A DNA stretch of 64,000 bases from Thauera sp. GTDB lineage: Bacteria; Pseudomonadota; Gammaproteobacteria; Burkholderiales; Rhodocyclaceae. Positions 39,646-49,842 of this stretch are shown one piece after another. The position numbers and the translations under genes are program-made. The DNA lies in assembly GCA_024235615.1 (NCBI GenBank), contig JACKMB010000001.1:930001-994000 (forward strand), given 5' to 3'. The notes beneath the pieces were generated by a model. The model saw only the letters and a program-made list of their open reading frames with translations, searched no databases and had not been told where the DNA came from. Within the stretch, counting starts at the first letter, position 1, and every line of letters starts with the position of its first letter.

Positions 39646-42519
39646 ATGAGCGAGACCACCAGCGCGTCCACCCAGAACACCGCCAAAGCCTCCGCCGCCA
39701 ACCTGCCGATGCAGGAGATCTCCGGCGAGGTGCTCGTCGAGAAGTACGCCAAGGGCGACGAACAGACCGTCGCCGAAGTCCGCCGCCGCGTCGCCCGTGC
39801 GCTGGCCGCGATCGAATCCGAAGACAAGCGTGCGCACTGGGAAGCGAAGTTCCTCGAGGCGCAGGAAAAGGGCTTCGTGCCCGCAGGCCGCATCAACAGC
39901 GCCGCCGGCACCACGCTCGCCGCCACCCTGATCAACTGCTTCGTGCAGCCGGTCGGCGACTCGGTCACCGAGGCGGTCGACGGCCGCCCCGGCATCTACA
40001 CCGCGCTCGCCCAGGCCGCCGAGACCATGCGCCGTGGCGGCGGCGTCGGCTACGACTTCTCGTCGATCCGTCCGAAGGGCGCGCTGGTCAAGGGCACGGC
40101 GTCGAACGCCTCCGGCCCGGTGTCCTACATGCGCGTGTTCGACCGCTCGTGCGAGACGGTGGAATCGGCCGGCGCCCGCCGCGGCGCACAGATGGGCGTG
40201 CTGCGCTGCGACCACCCCGACATCGAGGAATTCATCCACGCCAAGGACGAAGGCGACCTCACCAACTTCAACATCTCGGTGGGCGTCACCGACCCCTTCA
40301 TGCAGGCCGTCGAGGCCGACGGCGACGTCGAGCTGGTGCACAAGGCCGAGCCCACCGACGAGGTCAAGTCCGCCGGCGCCTACCAGCGCGACGACGGCCT
40401 GTGGGTGTACCGCAAGGTGCGCGCGCGCGAGCTGTGGGACCAGGTCATGCGCTCGACCTACGACCACGCCGAGCCGGGCATCCTGTTCCTCGACCGCATG
40501 AACGCGGACAACAACTTGTATTACTGCGAGACCATCGAGGCCACCAACCCCTGCGCCGAGCAGCCGCTGCCGCCCTACGGCTGCTGCTGCCTGGGCTCGA
40601 TCAACCTCACGCTGTTCGTCAGGAACCCCTTCGGCGACAAGGCCGAGTTCGACTACGCGGCCTTCGGCAAGGTGATCGACACCTCGATCCGCATGCTCGA
40701 CAACGTGCTCGAGGTCACCCACTGGCCGCTCGAGCAGCAGCACGCCGAGGCCCAGTCCAAGCGCCGCGTGGGCCTCGGCTTCACCGGCCTGGGCGACGCG
40801 CTGATCATGCTCGGCCAGCGCTACGACACCCCGGAAGCCCGCGACGAGGCGCGCAGGATCTCCGAGTACATGCGCAACCGCGCCTACCTGGCCTCGACCG
40901 AGCTCGCCCGCGAGCGCGGCGCCTTCCCGCTCTTCAACGCCGACCTGTATCTGTCGGGCGGCAACTTCGCCTCGCGCCTGCCGGCCGACGTCAAGGACAA
41001 GATCCGCAAGCACGGCATCCGCAACTCGCACCTGCTGTCGATCGCGCCCACCGGCACGATCAGCCTGGCCTTCGCCGACAACGCCTCCAACGGCATCGAG
41101 CCGCCGTTCTCCTATACGTATACCCGGCGCAAGCGCATGGCCGACGGCACCTTCAAGGAGTACGCGGTCGAGGACTACGCCTGGCGCCTGTACAAGCACC
41201 TCGGCGGCAACGTCGAGGCTCTGCCGCAGTCCTTCGTCACCGCGCTGGAGATCTCCGCGCAGGCGCACAAGGACATGGTCGCCGCGGTCGCGCCCTACGT
41301 CGACACGTCCATCTCGAAGACGGTGAACGTGCCCGAGGACTACCCCTACGCCGAGTTCGAGGACCTCTACCTCACCGCCTGGAAGGCCGGCCTCAAGGGT
41401 CTCGCCACCTACCGCCCCAACAACGTGCTGGGATCGGTGCTGTCGGTGACCCCGACCGCCGAGCAGAAGCAGCCGCACGACGTCGAGATCGCCGACGCCA
41501 ACAAGCGCCTGTCGATCAAGAACCTGCCCGCGCCGGTGCTCTCGAGCCTGCGCTGGCCCGGCCGCCCCGACCTGCCCGATGGCAACCTGGCGTGGACCTA
41601 CATGCTCAACACCCCGACCGGCGGCTTCGCGCTCTTCGTCGGCCAGGTCGGCAACAACGGCGGCAGCTTCCCGTTCGAGGTGTGGGTGAACGGCGCCGAC
41701 CAGCCGCGCGGCCTGGGCGCCGTGGCCAAGACGCTGTCGATGGACATGCGCGCCAACGACCGCGGCTGGCTCAAGCTCAAGCTCGACACCCTGGCCCGCA
41801 CCGTCGGCGAGCGCTCCTTCGAGATGCCCTTCCCGCCGCACGGCGAGAAGAAGCTGGTGCCCGGCGTGGTGTCGGCCTTCGCCCAGGTGGTGAACTACCG
41901 CTGCGAGAAGCTCGGCGTGTTCGACAAGGAAGACGAGAGCAACGGCGTGCTCGACACGCTGTTCAGCCTCGAGGAGCCCAAGACCGGCACCGACGGCACG
42001 CTGTCGTGGACGGTGGACATTTACAACCCGGCCACCGGCGAGGACTTCGTGCTCGGCCTCAAGGAGATCACCCTGCCGGACGGCGTCACCCGCCCGTACT
42101 CGGTGTGGCTGTCGGGCAACTACCCGCGCGCCCTGGACGGCCTGACCCGCATCCTGTCGCTCGACATGCGCGTCATGGACCCGGCCTGGATCGGCATGAA
42201 GCTGCGCAAGCTGCTCGACTACCCCGAGCCGCTCGGCGACTTCATGGCCTTCGTGCCGGGCACCCGCCGCCAGCAGAACTGGCCCAGCACGGTGGCCTAC
42301 CTGGCGCAGCTCATCATCCACCGCTACGCCATGCTCGGCGTGCTCGACGAGCGCGGCTACCCGACGCGCGAGATGGGCATCCTCGAGTCGCCGCGCGACG
42401 ACAACGAGCCCAAGCTGATGCAGGGCGCGCTGTGCAACGAGTGCGGCAACCACACGGTGATCCGCAAGGACGGCTGCGACTTCTGCACCGCGTGCGGCGC
42501 GGTGGGCACCTGCGGCTGA
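39646..42519 (+). CDS. nrdJ: Adenosylcobalamin-dependent class II ribonucleotide reductase
   Basis: 957 residues. The barrel is typical of class [33 protein letters not shown], the active-site loop [14 protein letters not shown] (~305) and a [11 protein letters not shown] segment. The C-terminus ends in a Cys-rich tail ([21 protein letters not shown]) that re-reduces the active site or binds zinc. No AdoCbl-independent partner (nrdB) is present, so it reduces ribonucleotides with B12, with or without O2. The ATG at 39646 has AAGAAG upstream; ATG at 39631 would add five residues. Followed by a strong terminator. Confidence 0.93.
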   Translation: MSETTSASTQNTAKASAANLPMQEISGEVLVEKYAKGDEQTVAEVRRRVARALAAIESEDKRAHWEAKFLEAQEKGFVPAGRINSAAGTTLAATLINCFVQPVGDSVTEAVDGRPGIYTALAQAAETMRRGGGVGYDFSSIRPKGALVKGTASNASGPVSYMRVFDRSCETVESAGARRGAQMGVLRCDHPDIEEFIHAKDEGDLTNFNISVGVTDPFMQAVEADGDVELVHKAEPTDEVKSAGAYQRDDGLWVYRKVRARELWDQVMRSTYDHAEPGILFLDRMNADNNLYYCETIEATNPCAEQPLPPYGCCCLGSINLTLFVRNPFGDKAEFDYAAFGKVIDTSIRMLDNVLEVTHWPLEQQHAEAQSKRRVGLGFTGLGDALIMLGQRYDTPEARDEARRISEYMRNRAYLASTELARERGAFPLFNADLYLSGGNFASRLPADVKDKIRKHGIRNSHLLSIAPTGTISLAFADNASNGIEPPFSYTYTRRKRMADGTFKEYAVEDYAWRLYKHLGGNVEALPQSFVTALEISAQAHKDMVAAVAPYVDTSISKTVNVPEDYPYAEFEDLYLTAWKAGLKGLATYRPNNVLGSVLSVTPTAEQKQPHDVEIADANKRLSIKNLPAPVLSSLRWPGRPDLPDGNLAWTYMLNTPTGGFALFVGQVGNNGGSFPFEVWVNGADQPRGLGAVAKTLSMDMRANDRGWLKLKLDTLARTVGERSFEMPFPPHGEKKLVPGVVSAFAQVVNYRCEKLGVFDKEDESNGVLDTLFSLEEPKTGTDGTLSWTVDIYNPATGEDFVLGLKEITLPDGVTRPYSVWLSGNYPRALDGLTRILSLDMRVMDPAWIGMKLRKLLDYPEPLGDFMAFVPGTRRQQNWPSTVAYLAQLIIHRYAMLGVLDERGYPTREMGILESPRDDNEPKLMQGALCNECGNHTVIRKDGCDFCTACGAVGTCG

Positions 42520-42558
42520 GGACGCCGCGCGGCGCTGCGCGCACACCCGTCCGGCAAG

Positions 42559-42585
42559 AAGGCAGCCTCCGCAGGCTGCCTTTTT
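42559..42585 (+). terminator. Rho-independent terminator of nrdJ
   Basis: AAGGCAGCCT (42559-42568), loop CCGC, AGGCTGCCTT (42573-42582) and a T-run to 42585. Perfect 10-bp stem, 40 bp past the stop. Confidence 0.93.
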
Positions 42586-42609
42586 GCTTTCGGCACGAAC
42601 GCACGATCC

Positions 42610-42637
42610 TTCATCCCGCGCCGACGCTCTATATAAT
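42610..42637 (+). promoter_or_regulatory. Candidate promoter for the zinc-ribbon gene pair
   Basis: A perfect TATAAT (42632-42637) follows the nrdJ terminator and lies 64 bp before the first gene. The -35 (TTCATC, 42610-42615, 16-bp spacer) is weak, 3 of 6. Confidence 0.5.
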
Positions 42638-42700
42638 CGCGAAAATCTTCAGAAACAGTACGCGGTCCGCCCTGCGACCACCGCCCGCACCAACGATCCC

Positions 42701-42940
42701 ATGCCCACCTGCCCGCGCTGCGACGGCACCGACTGCCGCGAATCCCCGTGGAAATCCGCGGATGAGCGCCTCGCCCACCCGGGCGAGCGCGCCTGGCGCT
42801 GCATGTCCTGCGTACACCGCTTTCACGCCCCGGTATCGCGCGGCCTCCTGCGCGACAACCCGATCGTGGCCGCGGTGGGCGGCGGCACACTGCTGCTCAC
42901 CATCGCCGTGATCGTGATCCTGTGGATCTGGAAGAGCTGA
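42701..42940 (+). CDS. Small zinc-ribbon membrane protein
   Basis: 79 residues. A four-Cys ribbon (CPRC at 4-7; CMSC at 34-37) with conserved DCRES, HPGERAWRC and HRF positions is followed by one membrane span (~56-76, AAVGGGTLLLTIAVIVILWIW). It would sit in the inner membrane with the ribbon in the cytosol, if oriented by the basic residues before the span. I do not recognise the family. Its ribbon is clearly related to that of the next gene, 13 bp downstream. Together they look like a duplicated pair, one with a Sel1 domain added. Confidence 0.75.
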   Translation: MPTCPRCDGTDCRESPWKSADERLAHPGERAWRCMSCVHRFHAPVSRGLLRDNPIVAAVGGGTLLLTIAVIVILWIWKS

Positions 42941-42953
42941 CGAGGACGGCGCC

Positions 42954-43748
42954 ATGAGCACTCCCCTCCCGACCCCGACCTGTCCCGCCTGCGGCTCCAT
43001 CGATTGCCGGCGCTCGCGCTGGCGCTCGCACGAGGAACACAAGAGTCATCCTGGATTGCACCCCTGGCGCTGCAGGAGCTGCGACAAGCGCTTCATCGGT
43101 CCCGACGACGCGGCCGGGCCAGGGCGCAAGTGGCCGCTGGTGGTCGGAATCCTGTCCTTGCTGTCGCTGCTCGCGATCGGCATCGCCACCGTGTCGATGC
43201 TCGACCGCGACGATCCCCTCCCAGGCGGGGAGCCGGATTCGGCCGCGGCCGACGCCTCCTTACCCACCGACGCGCTCGACGCCCAGTTCCGCGCCGCTCG
43301 CGCCGCACTGCTCGACACGGCGCGCGGACGCGAGGTCTCCTCGGACGCGGTGAACCGCCTTCGCCAGGCCGCGGAGGGCGGGCACACCGGCGCAATGGTC
43401 CTGCTCGGCAAGCTCTACCGCAGCGGCATTGGCATGCCACAGAACTATGCGCTCGCCGCGCGCTGGCTGGGCGACGCTGCCAACGCCGGCGATCCCGAGG
43501 GCATGGTGGAGTTCGGTCGCCTGCATCGCAGCGGGATCGGCGTGGAACAGGATGCGGTGCAGGCCTATGTGTGGTTCAATCGGGCCGCCGCGCTGCTCAA
43601 CATGGAAGGTGTGCAGGAGCGCGACAGCATCGCGGTGAAGCTCGGCGCGGACGAGCTGCACCGGGCCCAAGCCCTGTCGCTCGAGGCCGCCGAGGCCGAG
43701 GCGGCCAAGGGCGAAGCCGCAGCCGGGCAGGAAGACGGCAGCCGCTGA
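42954..43748 (+). CDS. Zinc-ribbon, membrane-anchored Sel1-repeat protein
   Basis: 264 residues. An N-terminal ribbon (CPACGSIDCRRSRW; CRSCDKRF) is like that of the preceding gene. A single membrane span (~61-82, VVGILSLLSLLAIGIATVSML) and an acidic linker follow. At least two Sel1 repeats are visible (~145-220: GAMVLLGKLYRSGIGMPQNYALAARWLGDAANAGDPEG-type and EFGRLHRSGIGVEQDAVQAYVWFNRAA-type), so the C-terminal domain is probably outside the cytoplasm. Sel1 repeats mediate protein contacts. The C-terminus is a charged helix (LEAAEAEAAKGEAAAGQE). Partner unknown. Confidence 0.8.
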   Translation: MSTPLPTPTCPACGSIDCRRSRWRSHEEHKSHPGLHPWRCRSCDKRFIGPDDAAGPGRKWPLVVGILSLLSLLAIGIATVSMLDRDDPLPGGEPDSAAADASLPTDALDAQFRAARAALLDTARGREVSSDAVNRLRQAAEGGHTGAMVLLGKLYRSGIGMPQNYALAARWLGDAANAGDPEGMVEFGRLHRSGIGVEQDAVQAYVWFNRAAALLNMEGVQERDSIAVKLGADELHRAQALSLEAAEAEAAKGEAAAGQEDGSR

Positions 43749-43806
43749 GCACGCGGGTGCCCGGACAGCGCCCGCTCCGCATCCCGATCGACGAAACCTG
43801 AAAGAC

Positions 43807-45405
43807 GTGCCCATCCTGCCCCCGCTCACCCCCCCGCAGCCCAGCGCCGCCGCCCCCGCACGGCTGGTCCTGCAGGGCATCGGCAAGGTCTATCCGACGG
43901 TGGTCGCCAACGACGACATCGGCCTGACGGTGCGCGCCGGGGAGATCCGCGCCATCCTCGGCGAGAACGGCGCGGGCAAATCGACGCTGATGAAGATCAT
44001 CTACGGCGTCACCCGGCCGAGCAGCGGGCGCATGTTCTGGGAGGGCGAGGAGGTCCAGGTCGAGAGCCCCGCGCACGCGCGCAGCCTGGGCATCGGCATG
44101 GTGTTCCAGCACTTCTCGCTGTTCGAGACGCTCACCGTGGTCGAGAACGTGGCGCTGGCCCTGCCCGGCAAGCCCGCGCTCGACGCGCTCGCGCAGCGTA
44201 TCGTCGAGGTGTCGGCGCGCTACGGCCTGCCGGTCGATCCGCGCCGCCACATCCACGCCCTGTCGGTGGGCGAACGCCAGCGCGTCGAGATCGTCCGCTG
44301 CCTGCTGCAGGACCCACGTCTGCTGATCATGGACGAGCCCACCTCGGTGCTCACCCCGCAGGCCGTGCGCAAGCTCTTCGAGACCCTGCGCCGGCTCGCC
44401 GACGAGGGCTGCTCCATTCTCTACATCAGCCACAAGCTCGACGAGATCCGCGAGCTCTGCCACACCGCCACCGTGCTGCGCGGCGGCAGGGTCACCGGCG
44501 AGTGCATCCCGGCGCAGGAGACACCCGCCTCGATGGCGCGCCTGATGATCGGCAAGGAGCTGCCGCGCTGCGAGCACGACGCGCCGCAGGCCGGCGGCGA
44601 GGTCCGCCTGCGCCTGGCCGGACTGTCGCACGCCTCGGACGACCCCTTCGGCACCGACCTGCGCGACCTCCACCTCGATGTGCACGCCGGCGAGATCGTC
44701 GGCATCGCCGGCGTTTCGGGCAACGGCCAGCAGGAGCTGCTGCGCGTGATCTCGGGCGAGGAGCCGCTGGCGGAGCGATTTCCCGTACAGATCTGCGGTG
44801 TCGAGGCCGGCCGGCTGTCGCCCGGGCGTCGACGCCGGCTCGGCATGGCCTTCGTGCCCGAGGAGCGCCTCGGCCGCGGCGCGGTGCCAACCATGTCGCT
44901 CGCCGACAACGCATTGCTGACCGCCGCGCACAGCCAAGGCATGGTGACGGCCGGCTTCCTGCGCTTCGAGCGTGCACGCGCCTTCGCCCGGCGCTGCATC
45001 GACGACTTCAACGTCAAGTGCGGTGGCCCGGCGGCCGCGGCCAAGTCGCTGTCGGGCGGCAACCTGCAGAAGTTCATCGTCGGCCGCGAGATCCTGCAGG
45101 CGCCGCGCCTGCTCGTGTGCGCGCAGCCCACCTGGGGCGTGGACGTAGGCGCCGCCGCCTTCATCCGCCAGCAGATCATCGACCTGCGCAACCGCGGCTG
45201 TGCGGTGCTGGTGATCTCGGAGGAGCTCGACGAGCTCTTCGAGATCTGCGACCGCATCGCCGTGATCGCCAAGGGCCGGCTGTCGCCGGTGCGCGCCGCC
45301 GGCGACACCTCCATCGAGGACATCGGCGTGTGGATGAGCGGGCTGTGGCCGGGCGCCGGGGACACGGCGGACGCCCCGCTCGCGATGGAGACCCCGCATG
45401 CTTGA
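43807..45405 (+). CDS. Nucleoside/sugar-type ABC importer, double ATPase
   Basis: 532 residues with two fused ABC domains. The first is complete: Walker A GENGAGKST (52-60), signature LSVGERQ, Walker B LLIMDEPTSVL. The second has the usual degenerate Walker A (GVSGNGQQELL), LSGGNLQKFIVGREI and a CAQPTWGVDVGA Walker B region. This is the CUT2/BMP-type layout (RbsA, YufO). The start codon is GTG. It overlaps the first permease gene by 8 bp. With two permeases but no BMP-type binding protein nearby, it matches purine-nucleoside importers; the solute is inferred. Confidence 0.9.
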   Translation: MPILPPLTPPQPSAAAPARLVLQGIGKVYPTVVANDDIGLTVRAGEIRAILGENGAGKSTLMKIIYGVTRPSSGRMFWEGEEVQVESPAHARSLGIGMVFQHFSLFETLTVVENVALALPGKPALDALAQRIVEVSARYGLPVDPRRHIHALSVGERQRVEIVRCLLQDPRLLIMDEPTSVLTPQAVRKLFETLRRLADEGCSILYISHKLDEIRELCHTATVLRGGRVTGECIPAQETPASMARLMIGKELPRCEHDAPQAGGEVRLRLAGLSHASDDPFGTDLRDLHLDVHAGEIVGIAGVSGNGQQELLRVISGEEPLAERFPVQICGVEAGRLSPGRRRRLGMAFVPEERLGRGAVPTMSLADNALLTAAHSQGMVTAGFLRFERARAFARRCIDDFNVKCGGPAAAAKSLSGGNLQKFIVGREILQAPRLLVCAQPTWGVDVGAAAFIRQQIIDLRNRGCAVLVISEELDELFEICDRIAVIAKGRLSPVRAAGDTSIEDIGVWMSGLWPGAGDTADAPLAMETPHA

Positions 45406-46462
45406 GCTCGAAGCCCGCGCCGAACCCTCGCGGCTGATGTCCTGGGCCTCGCCGCTGCTCGCGGTGGCGCTGATGCTGGCAGGCGGCCTGGCGGTGTTCG
45501 CCGCGCTCGGCAAGGACCCGGTCGAGGGCTTCCGTGTCTTCTTCCTCAACCCGGTCAAGGACCTCTACGCCCTCTCCGAGCTGCTGCTCAAGGCCACGCC
45601 GCTGATGCTGTGCGCGATCGGCCTGGCGATCGGCTTCCGCGCCAACGTGTGGAACATCGGCGCCGAGGGCCAGTTCATGCTCGGCGCGGTGGCCGCCACC
45701 GGGGTGGCGCTCTACTTCGGCGACTCGGAGAGCGCGCTGGTGCTGCCGGCGATGGTCCTCGCCGGCGCCGCGGGCGGCGCCGCGTGGGCGGCGATCCCGG
45801 CGCTGCTGCGCACGCGCTTCAACGCCAACGAGATCCTGGTGTCGCTGATGCTGGTGTATGTGGCCCAGCTCTTCGTGTCCTGGCTGGTGTTCGGCCCCTG
45901 GAAGGACCCCGACGGCTTCAACTTCCCGCAGACGCGCATGTTCGCCGAGGCGGCCACGTTGCCGATGGTGATCGAGGGCACCCGCCTGCACTTCGGCTTC
46001 GCGATCGCGCTCGCCGCGCTGGTGGCCGGCTACGCCTTCATGAACCGCAGCCACGCCGGCTTTCGCATGCGGGTCGCCGGCGAGGCGGTCGACGCGGCGC
46101 GCTACGCCGGCTTCTCGGCCACCCGCATGATCTGGGTGGGCCTGCTGCTCGGCGGCGCCGCCGCCGGGCTGGCCGGAATGGGCGAGGTCGCCGGGCCGAT
46201 GGGCCAGCTCACCGACAAGGTCGCCAGCGGCTACGGCTTCGCCGCGATCATCGTCGCCTTCGTCGGCCGCCTCAACGCCTTCGGCATCCTGCTCGCCAGC
46301 CTGCTCATGGCCCTGCTCTACATCGGCGGCGAGCAGGCGCAGCAATACCTCAACCTGCCCAATTCGATCTCGATGGTGTTCCAGGGCATGCTGCTGTTCT
46401 TCCTGCTCGGCGCCGACGTCTTCATCCACTACCGCCTGCGCCTGCGCCGGCGTGGCGCCTGA
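45398..46462 (+). CDS. ABC importer permease, nucleoside type, first subunit
   Basis: 354 residues, multi-span. Diagnostic: LLLKATPLMLCAIGLAIGFRANVWNIGAEGQFMLGA and the coupling region MRVAGEAVDAARYAGFSATRMIWVGLLLGG-type. Family BPD_transp_2, as in YufP and NupP. It overlaps the ATPase gene and is followed by its partner permease after 10 bp. Forms the inner-membrane channel with that protein. Confidence 0.9.
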   Translation: MLELEARAEPSRLMSWASPLLAVALMLAGGLAVFAALGKDPVEGFRVFFLNPVKDLYALSELLLKATPLMLCAIGLAIGFRANVWNIGAEGQFMLGAVAATGVALYFGDSESALVLPAMVLAGAAGGAAWAAIPALLRTRFNANEILVSLMLVYVAQLFVSWLVFGPWKDPDGFNFPQTRMFAEAATLPMVIEGTRLHFGFAIALAALVAGYAFMNRSHAGFRMRVAGEAVDAARYAGFSATRMIWVGLLLGGAAAGLAGMGEVAGPMGQLTDKVASGYGFAAIIVAFVGRLNAFGILLASLLMALLYIGGEQAQQYLNLPNSISMVFQGMLLFFLLGADVFIHYRLRLRRRGA

Positions 46463-46472
46463 GGAGGCCGCG

Positions 46473-47405
46473 ATGGACGCGAGCCTGTTCACCTCGATGC
46501 TGTTCGCCACCGTGGTGGCGGGCACGCCGCTGATCATCGTCGCCCTCGGCCTGCTGGTGAACGAGAAGGCCGGGGTGCTCAACCTCGGCGCCGAGGGCAT
46601 GATGGCCATGGGCGCGGTCGCCGCCTTCGCCGTCACCCACGAGAGCGGCAACCCCTGGCTGGGCGTGGCCGCCGGCGTGGGCGCAGGCATGGCGATGGCG
46701 GCGATCTTCGGCGTGCTCGCGCTCACCCTGATGGCCAACCAGGTCGCCTCCGGCCTCGCCCTGGCGATCTTCGGCGTCGGCCTCGCGGCCTTCGTCGGCA
46801 AGCCCTACGAGGCGGTGGCGCTGCAGGCGGTGCCGCCGATCCGCATTCCCTTCATCGCCGACCTGCCGCTGATCGGCGAGGCGCTCTACAACCAGCAGGC
46901 GCTGGTGTATTTCTCCTGGGCGCTGTTCTGGGGCCTGCTGTGGTTCCTGTACCGCAGCCGCGCCGGGCTGGTGCTGCGCGCGGTGGGCGAGTCGCCGGCC
47001 TCGGCGCACGCGATCGGCTACCCGGTGATCCGCATCCGCTACCTCGCGGTGCTCTTCGGCGGCGCCATGGCGGGCGTCGGCGGCGCCTTCCTGTCGGTGT
47101 TCTACACGCCGATGTGGGCCGAGGGCATGGTCGCCGGGCGCGGCTGGATCGCGCTCGCGCTGGTGGTGTTCGCGACCTGGCGGCCGCTGCGGGTGATGGT
47201 CGGGGCCTATCTCTTCGGCGGCGTGATGATCACCCAGCTCTTCATCCAGGGCTCTGGGCTGCAGATCGACTTCCCCTCGCAGCTGCTGTCCTCCCTGCCC
47301 TACTGGGCGACCATCGTGGTGCTGGTGGCGATCTCGCGCAACCGCAACACCATCCGGCTCAACTCGCCGGTCTCGCTCGGCAAGCCCTACCGGCCGGACG
47401 CCTGA
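46473..47405 (+). CDS. ABC importer permease, nucleoside type, second subunit
   Basis: 310 residues, multi-span, with VVAGTPLIIVALGLLVNEKAGVLNLGAEGMMAMGA and the coupling stretch LRAVGESPASAHAIGYPVIRIRYLAVLFGG-type (YufQ/NupQ-like). The ATG at 46473 is chosen because AGGAGG lies 5 bases upstream; a GTG at 46452 would overlap the previous gene. It closes the importer unit and is followed by a hairpin. Confidence 0.9.
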   Translation: MDASLFTSMLFATVVAGTPLIIVALGLLVNEKAGVLNLGAEGMMAMGAVAAFAVTHESGNPWLGVAAGVGAGMAMAAIFGVLALTLMANQVASGLALAIFGVGLAAFVGKPYEAVALQAVPPIRIPFIADLPLIGEALYNQQALVYFSWALFWGLLWFLYRSRAGLVLRAVGESPASAHAIGYPVIRIRYLAVLFGGAMAGVGGAFLSVFYTPMWAEGMVAGRGWIALALVVFATWRPLRVMVGAYLFGGVMITQLFIQGSGLQIDFPSQLLSSLPYWATIVVLVAISRNRNTIRLNSPVSLGKPYRPDA

Positions 47406-47413
47406 GAACACGT

Positions 47414-47438
47414 CGGGCAGCCCATCGCGGGCTGCCCG
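47414..47438 (+). terminator. GC-rich hairpin after the ABC importer
   Basis: CGGGCAGCCC (47414-47423), loop ATCGC, GGGCTGCCCG (47429-47438): perfect 10-bp stem, 9 bp after the stop. No T-run follows, so termination may be partial or Rho-assisted. Confidence 0.6.
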
Positions 47439-47529
47439 TGACGCAGTCGGCAGCCATCCGGCGGGGCGCAGGCTAGCATCCTCGGCATTCGAACATGCCC
47501 CGGCGCAGGCCTTCCTGCCCGCCCCAAAG

Positions 47530-49842
47530 ATGATCCTCGACCTGCTCCAGGCGACCGCCCTGCTGCTCGCCCTCTGCCTGCTGCAGGGCGGCCTCGCGCG
47601 CCGCTGTACGCACGGGGGCGCGGCCTTCGCGGTGGGCTCCGGGCTGATCTACGGCCTCGCCTGCATCGCCGGCATGATGATGCCGATCACGCTGGCCCCC
47701 GGCGTCATCGTCGATCCGCGCTCGGTGGTGCTGAGCATGGGCGCCCTCTTCGGCGGCCCGCTCGCCGGCGCCGCGGCTGGCCTCGCCGCCGCAGCCTACC
47801 GCCTGTGGCTGGGAGGCGACGGCGTGGTGATCGGCCTCACGACGATCACGCTGGCGGTGCTGCTCGGCCTCGCCTTCCGCGCAGGCGCGGCACGCGGCTG
47901 GCTACGCCCGGTGCCGCTGCAACTCTTCCTCTTCGGCGTGTTCACCCATGCCGTCACGCTGCTGCTGCTGGCCGCCGTGCCGGGCCAGACCCTCGCCGGG
48001 GTGTTCGCCAAGCTCGGCCTGCCCTACCTGCTGCTGATGGGCGCCGCCACGCTGCTGCTCGGCGCCCTGCTGCGCGACCTCGAGCGCCACCGCGCGACCG
48101 AACGCGCGCTGGCGGCGAGCGAGGCGCGCCTGCGCGCGATCACCGCGGCCATCCCCGACCTGGTCTTCGTGGTCGACGAGGACGGCCGCTACCTCGAGGT
48201 CATCACCCGCCAGGACGAGCTGCTCGCCGCACCGCGCGCGCAGGTGGTCGGCCGGCGCTTCGAGGACGTCCTCCCCGCAGGGCCGGCCGCGCTGCTGCGC
48301 GACGCGCTGGAGCAGGCCCTGGCCAGCCCCGAGCGTGCCAGCGCCCGCTATGCGCTCGACACGCCCGCCGGCCATCGCGAGTTCCAGGCCTCGGCGCAGG
48401 CCATCGACGCCCCGATCGGCGGACGCCGCGCCGCGGCCATCCTCGTGCAGGACATCACTCCCAACGTGGCCGCGGAGGAGCGCATCCGCAAGCTCGCCTA
48501 CTACGATCCGCTCACCGAGCTGCCCAACCGCCGCCTGCTCGTCGAGCGCCTCGGCCACGCGATCGCCACCAACGCGCGCACCGGCCGCCACGGCGCGCTG
48601 ATGTTCATCGACCTCGACGACTTCAAGGACATCAACGATCTGCTCGGCCACCACAACGGCGACCAGCTGCTGCGCGAGGCCGGCGCGCGCCTGCGCGGCG
48701 TGGTGCGCGAGTCCGACACGGTGGCGCGCTTCGGCGGCGACGAGTTCGTGGTCCTGCTCGAGCTCCTCGCCGAATCCGCCGACGAGGCCCTGCTCGCTGC
48801 CAGCCAGGTCGCCGACAAGCTGCTCGAGCAGCTCGGCCACCCCTACCGCCTCGACGGCCTCGACCGCACATGCACCGCGAGCCTGGGGCTGGTGATCTTC
48901 AACGGCCACGACAGCAGCGCCGACGAGCTCATGCAGCGCGCCGACCTGTCGATGTACGAGGCCAAGCGCTCGGGCAAGAACACTTCCCGCGTCTTCGACC
49001 CGCAGATGCGCACCGAGCTGGCCGATCGCCTCGAGCTCGAGGCCGAGCTGGGCGGCGCGCTCGGCACCGGCGCCTTCCTGATCCACCTGCAGCCCCAGCT
49101 CGACGCCTCCGGGCGGCTGGTCGGCGCCGAGGCGCTGCTGCGCTGGAACCGTACTGGGCACGGCCTGACGCCGCCCGGGCTGTTCATCCCGATCGCGGAG
49201 CAGGCGGGCCTGATGCCCGCGCTCGGACGCGAGGCGATGGCGCTCGCCTGCGAGGAGCTGGCGCGCTGGGTCGAGCTGCCCGGCGCCACCGGGCTGGTGA
49301 TGGCGGTCAACGTCAGCGCCGCCCAGCTCTACGAGCCCGGCTTCGTGGAGGAGGTCATCGCCCTGCTGGCCCGCACCGGCGCCCCCGCCGAACGCCTCAA
49401 GCTCGAGCTCACCGAGTCGCTGCTGCTCACCGACATCGAGCGCGCGATCGAGGCCATGACCCGCCTGCGCGAGATGGGCATCCGCTTCTCGATCGACGAC
49501 TTCGGCACCGGCTACTCCTCGCTCGGCTACCTGCAGCGCCTGCCGCTCGACGAGCTCAAGATCGACCGCGCCTTCGTGCGCGACCTACCGGCCAACGCCA
49601 GCAGCCTCGCGATCGTGCGCACCATCATGGCGCTCGCCGACACGCTGCACATCCGCGTCATCGCCGAGGGCGTGGAGAGCTCCGCCCAGCACGCCTGCCT
49701 GCTCGACAACGGCTGCGACGCCTTCCAGGGCTTCCTGTTCGCCCGCCCCGAGCCGGTGGAGAGCTTCCGCGCACGCCTGTCCGCAAGCGCGGCGCGCGAG
49801 GGCGGCGCAGCGGCTCAAGCCGCAGCCGCTCGCGGCCGATGA
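47530..49842 (+). CDS. GGDEF-EAL protein with LytS-type 5TM sensor and PAS
   Basis: 770 residues. An N-terminal 5TM LYT-like membrane domain (~1-185, with PGVIVDPRSVVLSMGALFGGPLAG) is followed by a PAS domain (~195-315), GGDEF (402-406, with RESD I-site five residues before) and EAL. The EAL residues are complete: E534-A-L, NVSAAQL, ELTES, DDFGTGYSS, KIDRAF, EGVES, FQGF. It may therefore make and degrade c-di-GMP, one activity likely dominating. First of four coupled genes; its stop overlaps the next start (ATGA). The sensed signal is unknown. Confidence 0.93.
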   Translation: MILDLLQATALLLALCLLQGGLARRCTHGGAAFAVGSGLIYGLACIAGMMMPITLAPGVIVDPRSVVLSMGALFGGPLAGAAAGLAAAAYRLWLGGDGVVIGLTTITLAVLLGLAFRAGAARGWLRPVPLQLFLFGVFTHAVTLLLLAAVPGQTLAGVFAKLGLPYLLLMGAATLLLGALLRDLERHRATERALAASEARLRAITAAIPDLVFVVDEDGRYLEVITRQDELLAAPRAQVVGRRFEDVLPAGPAALLRDALEQALASPERASARYALDTPAGHREFQASAQAIDAPIGGRRAAAILVQDITPNVAAEERIRKLAYYDPLTELPNRRLLVERLGHAIATNARTGRHGALMFIDLDDFKDINDLLGHHNGDQLLREAGARLRGVVRESDTVARFGGDEFVVLLELLAESADEALLAASQVADKLLEQLGHPYRLDGLDRTCTASLGLVIFNGHDSSADELMQRADLSMYEAKRSGKNTSRVFDPQMRTELADRLELEAELGGALGTGAFLIHLQPQLDASGRLVGAEALLRWNRTGHGLTPPGLFIPIAEQAGLMPALGREAMALACEELARWVELPGATGLVMAVNVSAAQLYEPGFVEEVIALLARTGAPAERLKLELTESLLLTDIERAIEAMTRLREMGIRFSIDDFGTGYSSLGYLQRLPLDELKIDRAFVRDLPANASSLAIVRTIMALADTLHIRVIAEGVESSAQHACLLDNGCDAFQGFLFARPEPVESFRARLSASAAREGGAAAQAAAARGR

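Noticed and set aside
39598-42546. 982-codon open frame antisense to nrdJ
   Set aside because: Mirror frame of a strongly conserved gene; composition (His/Arg/Val-rich) and lack of motifs show it is a shadow.
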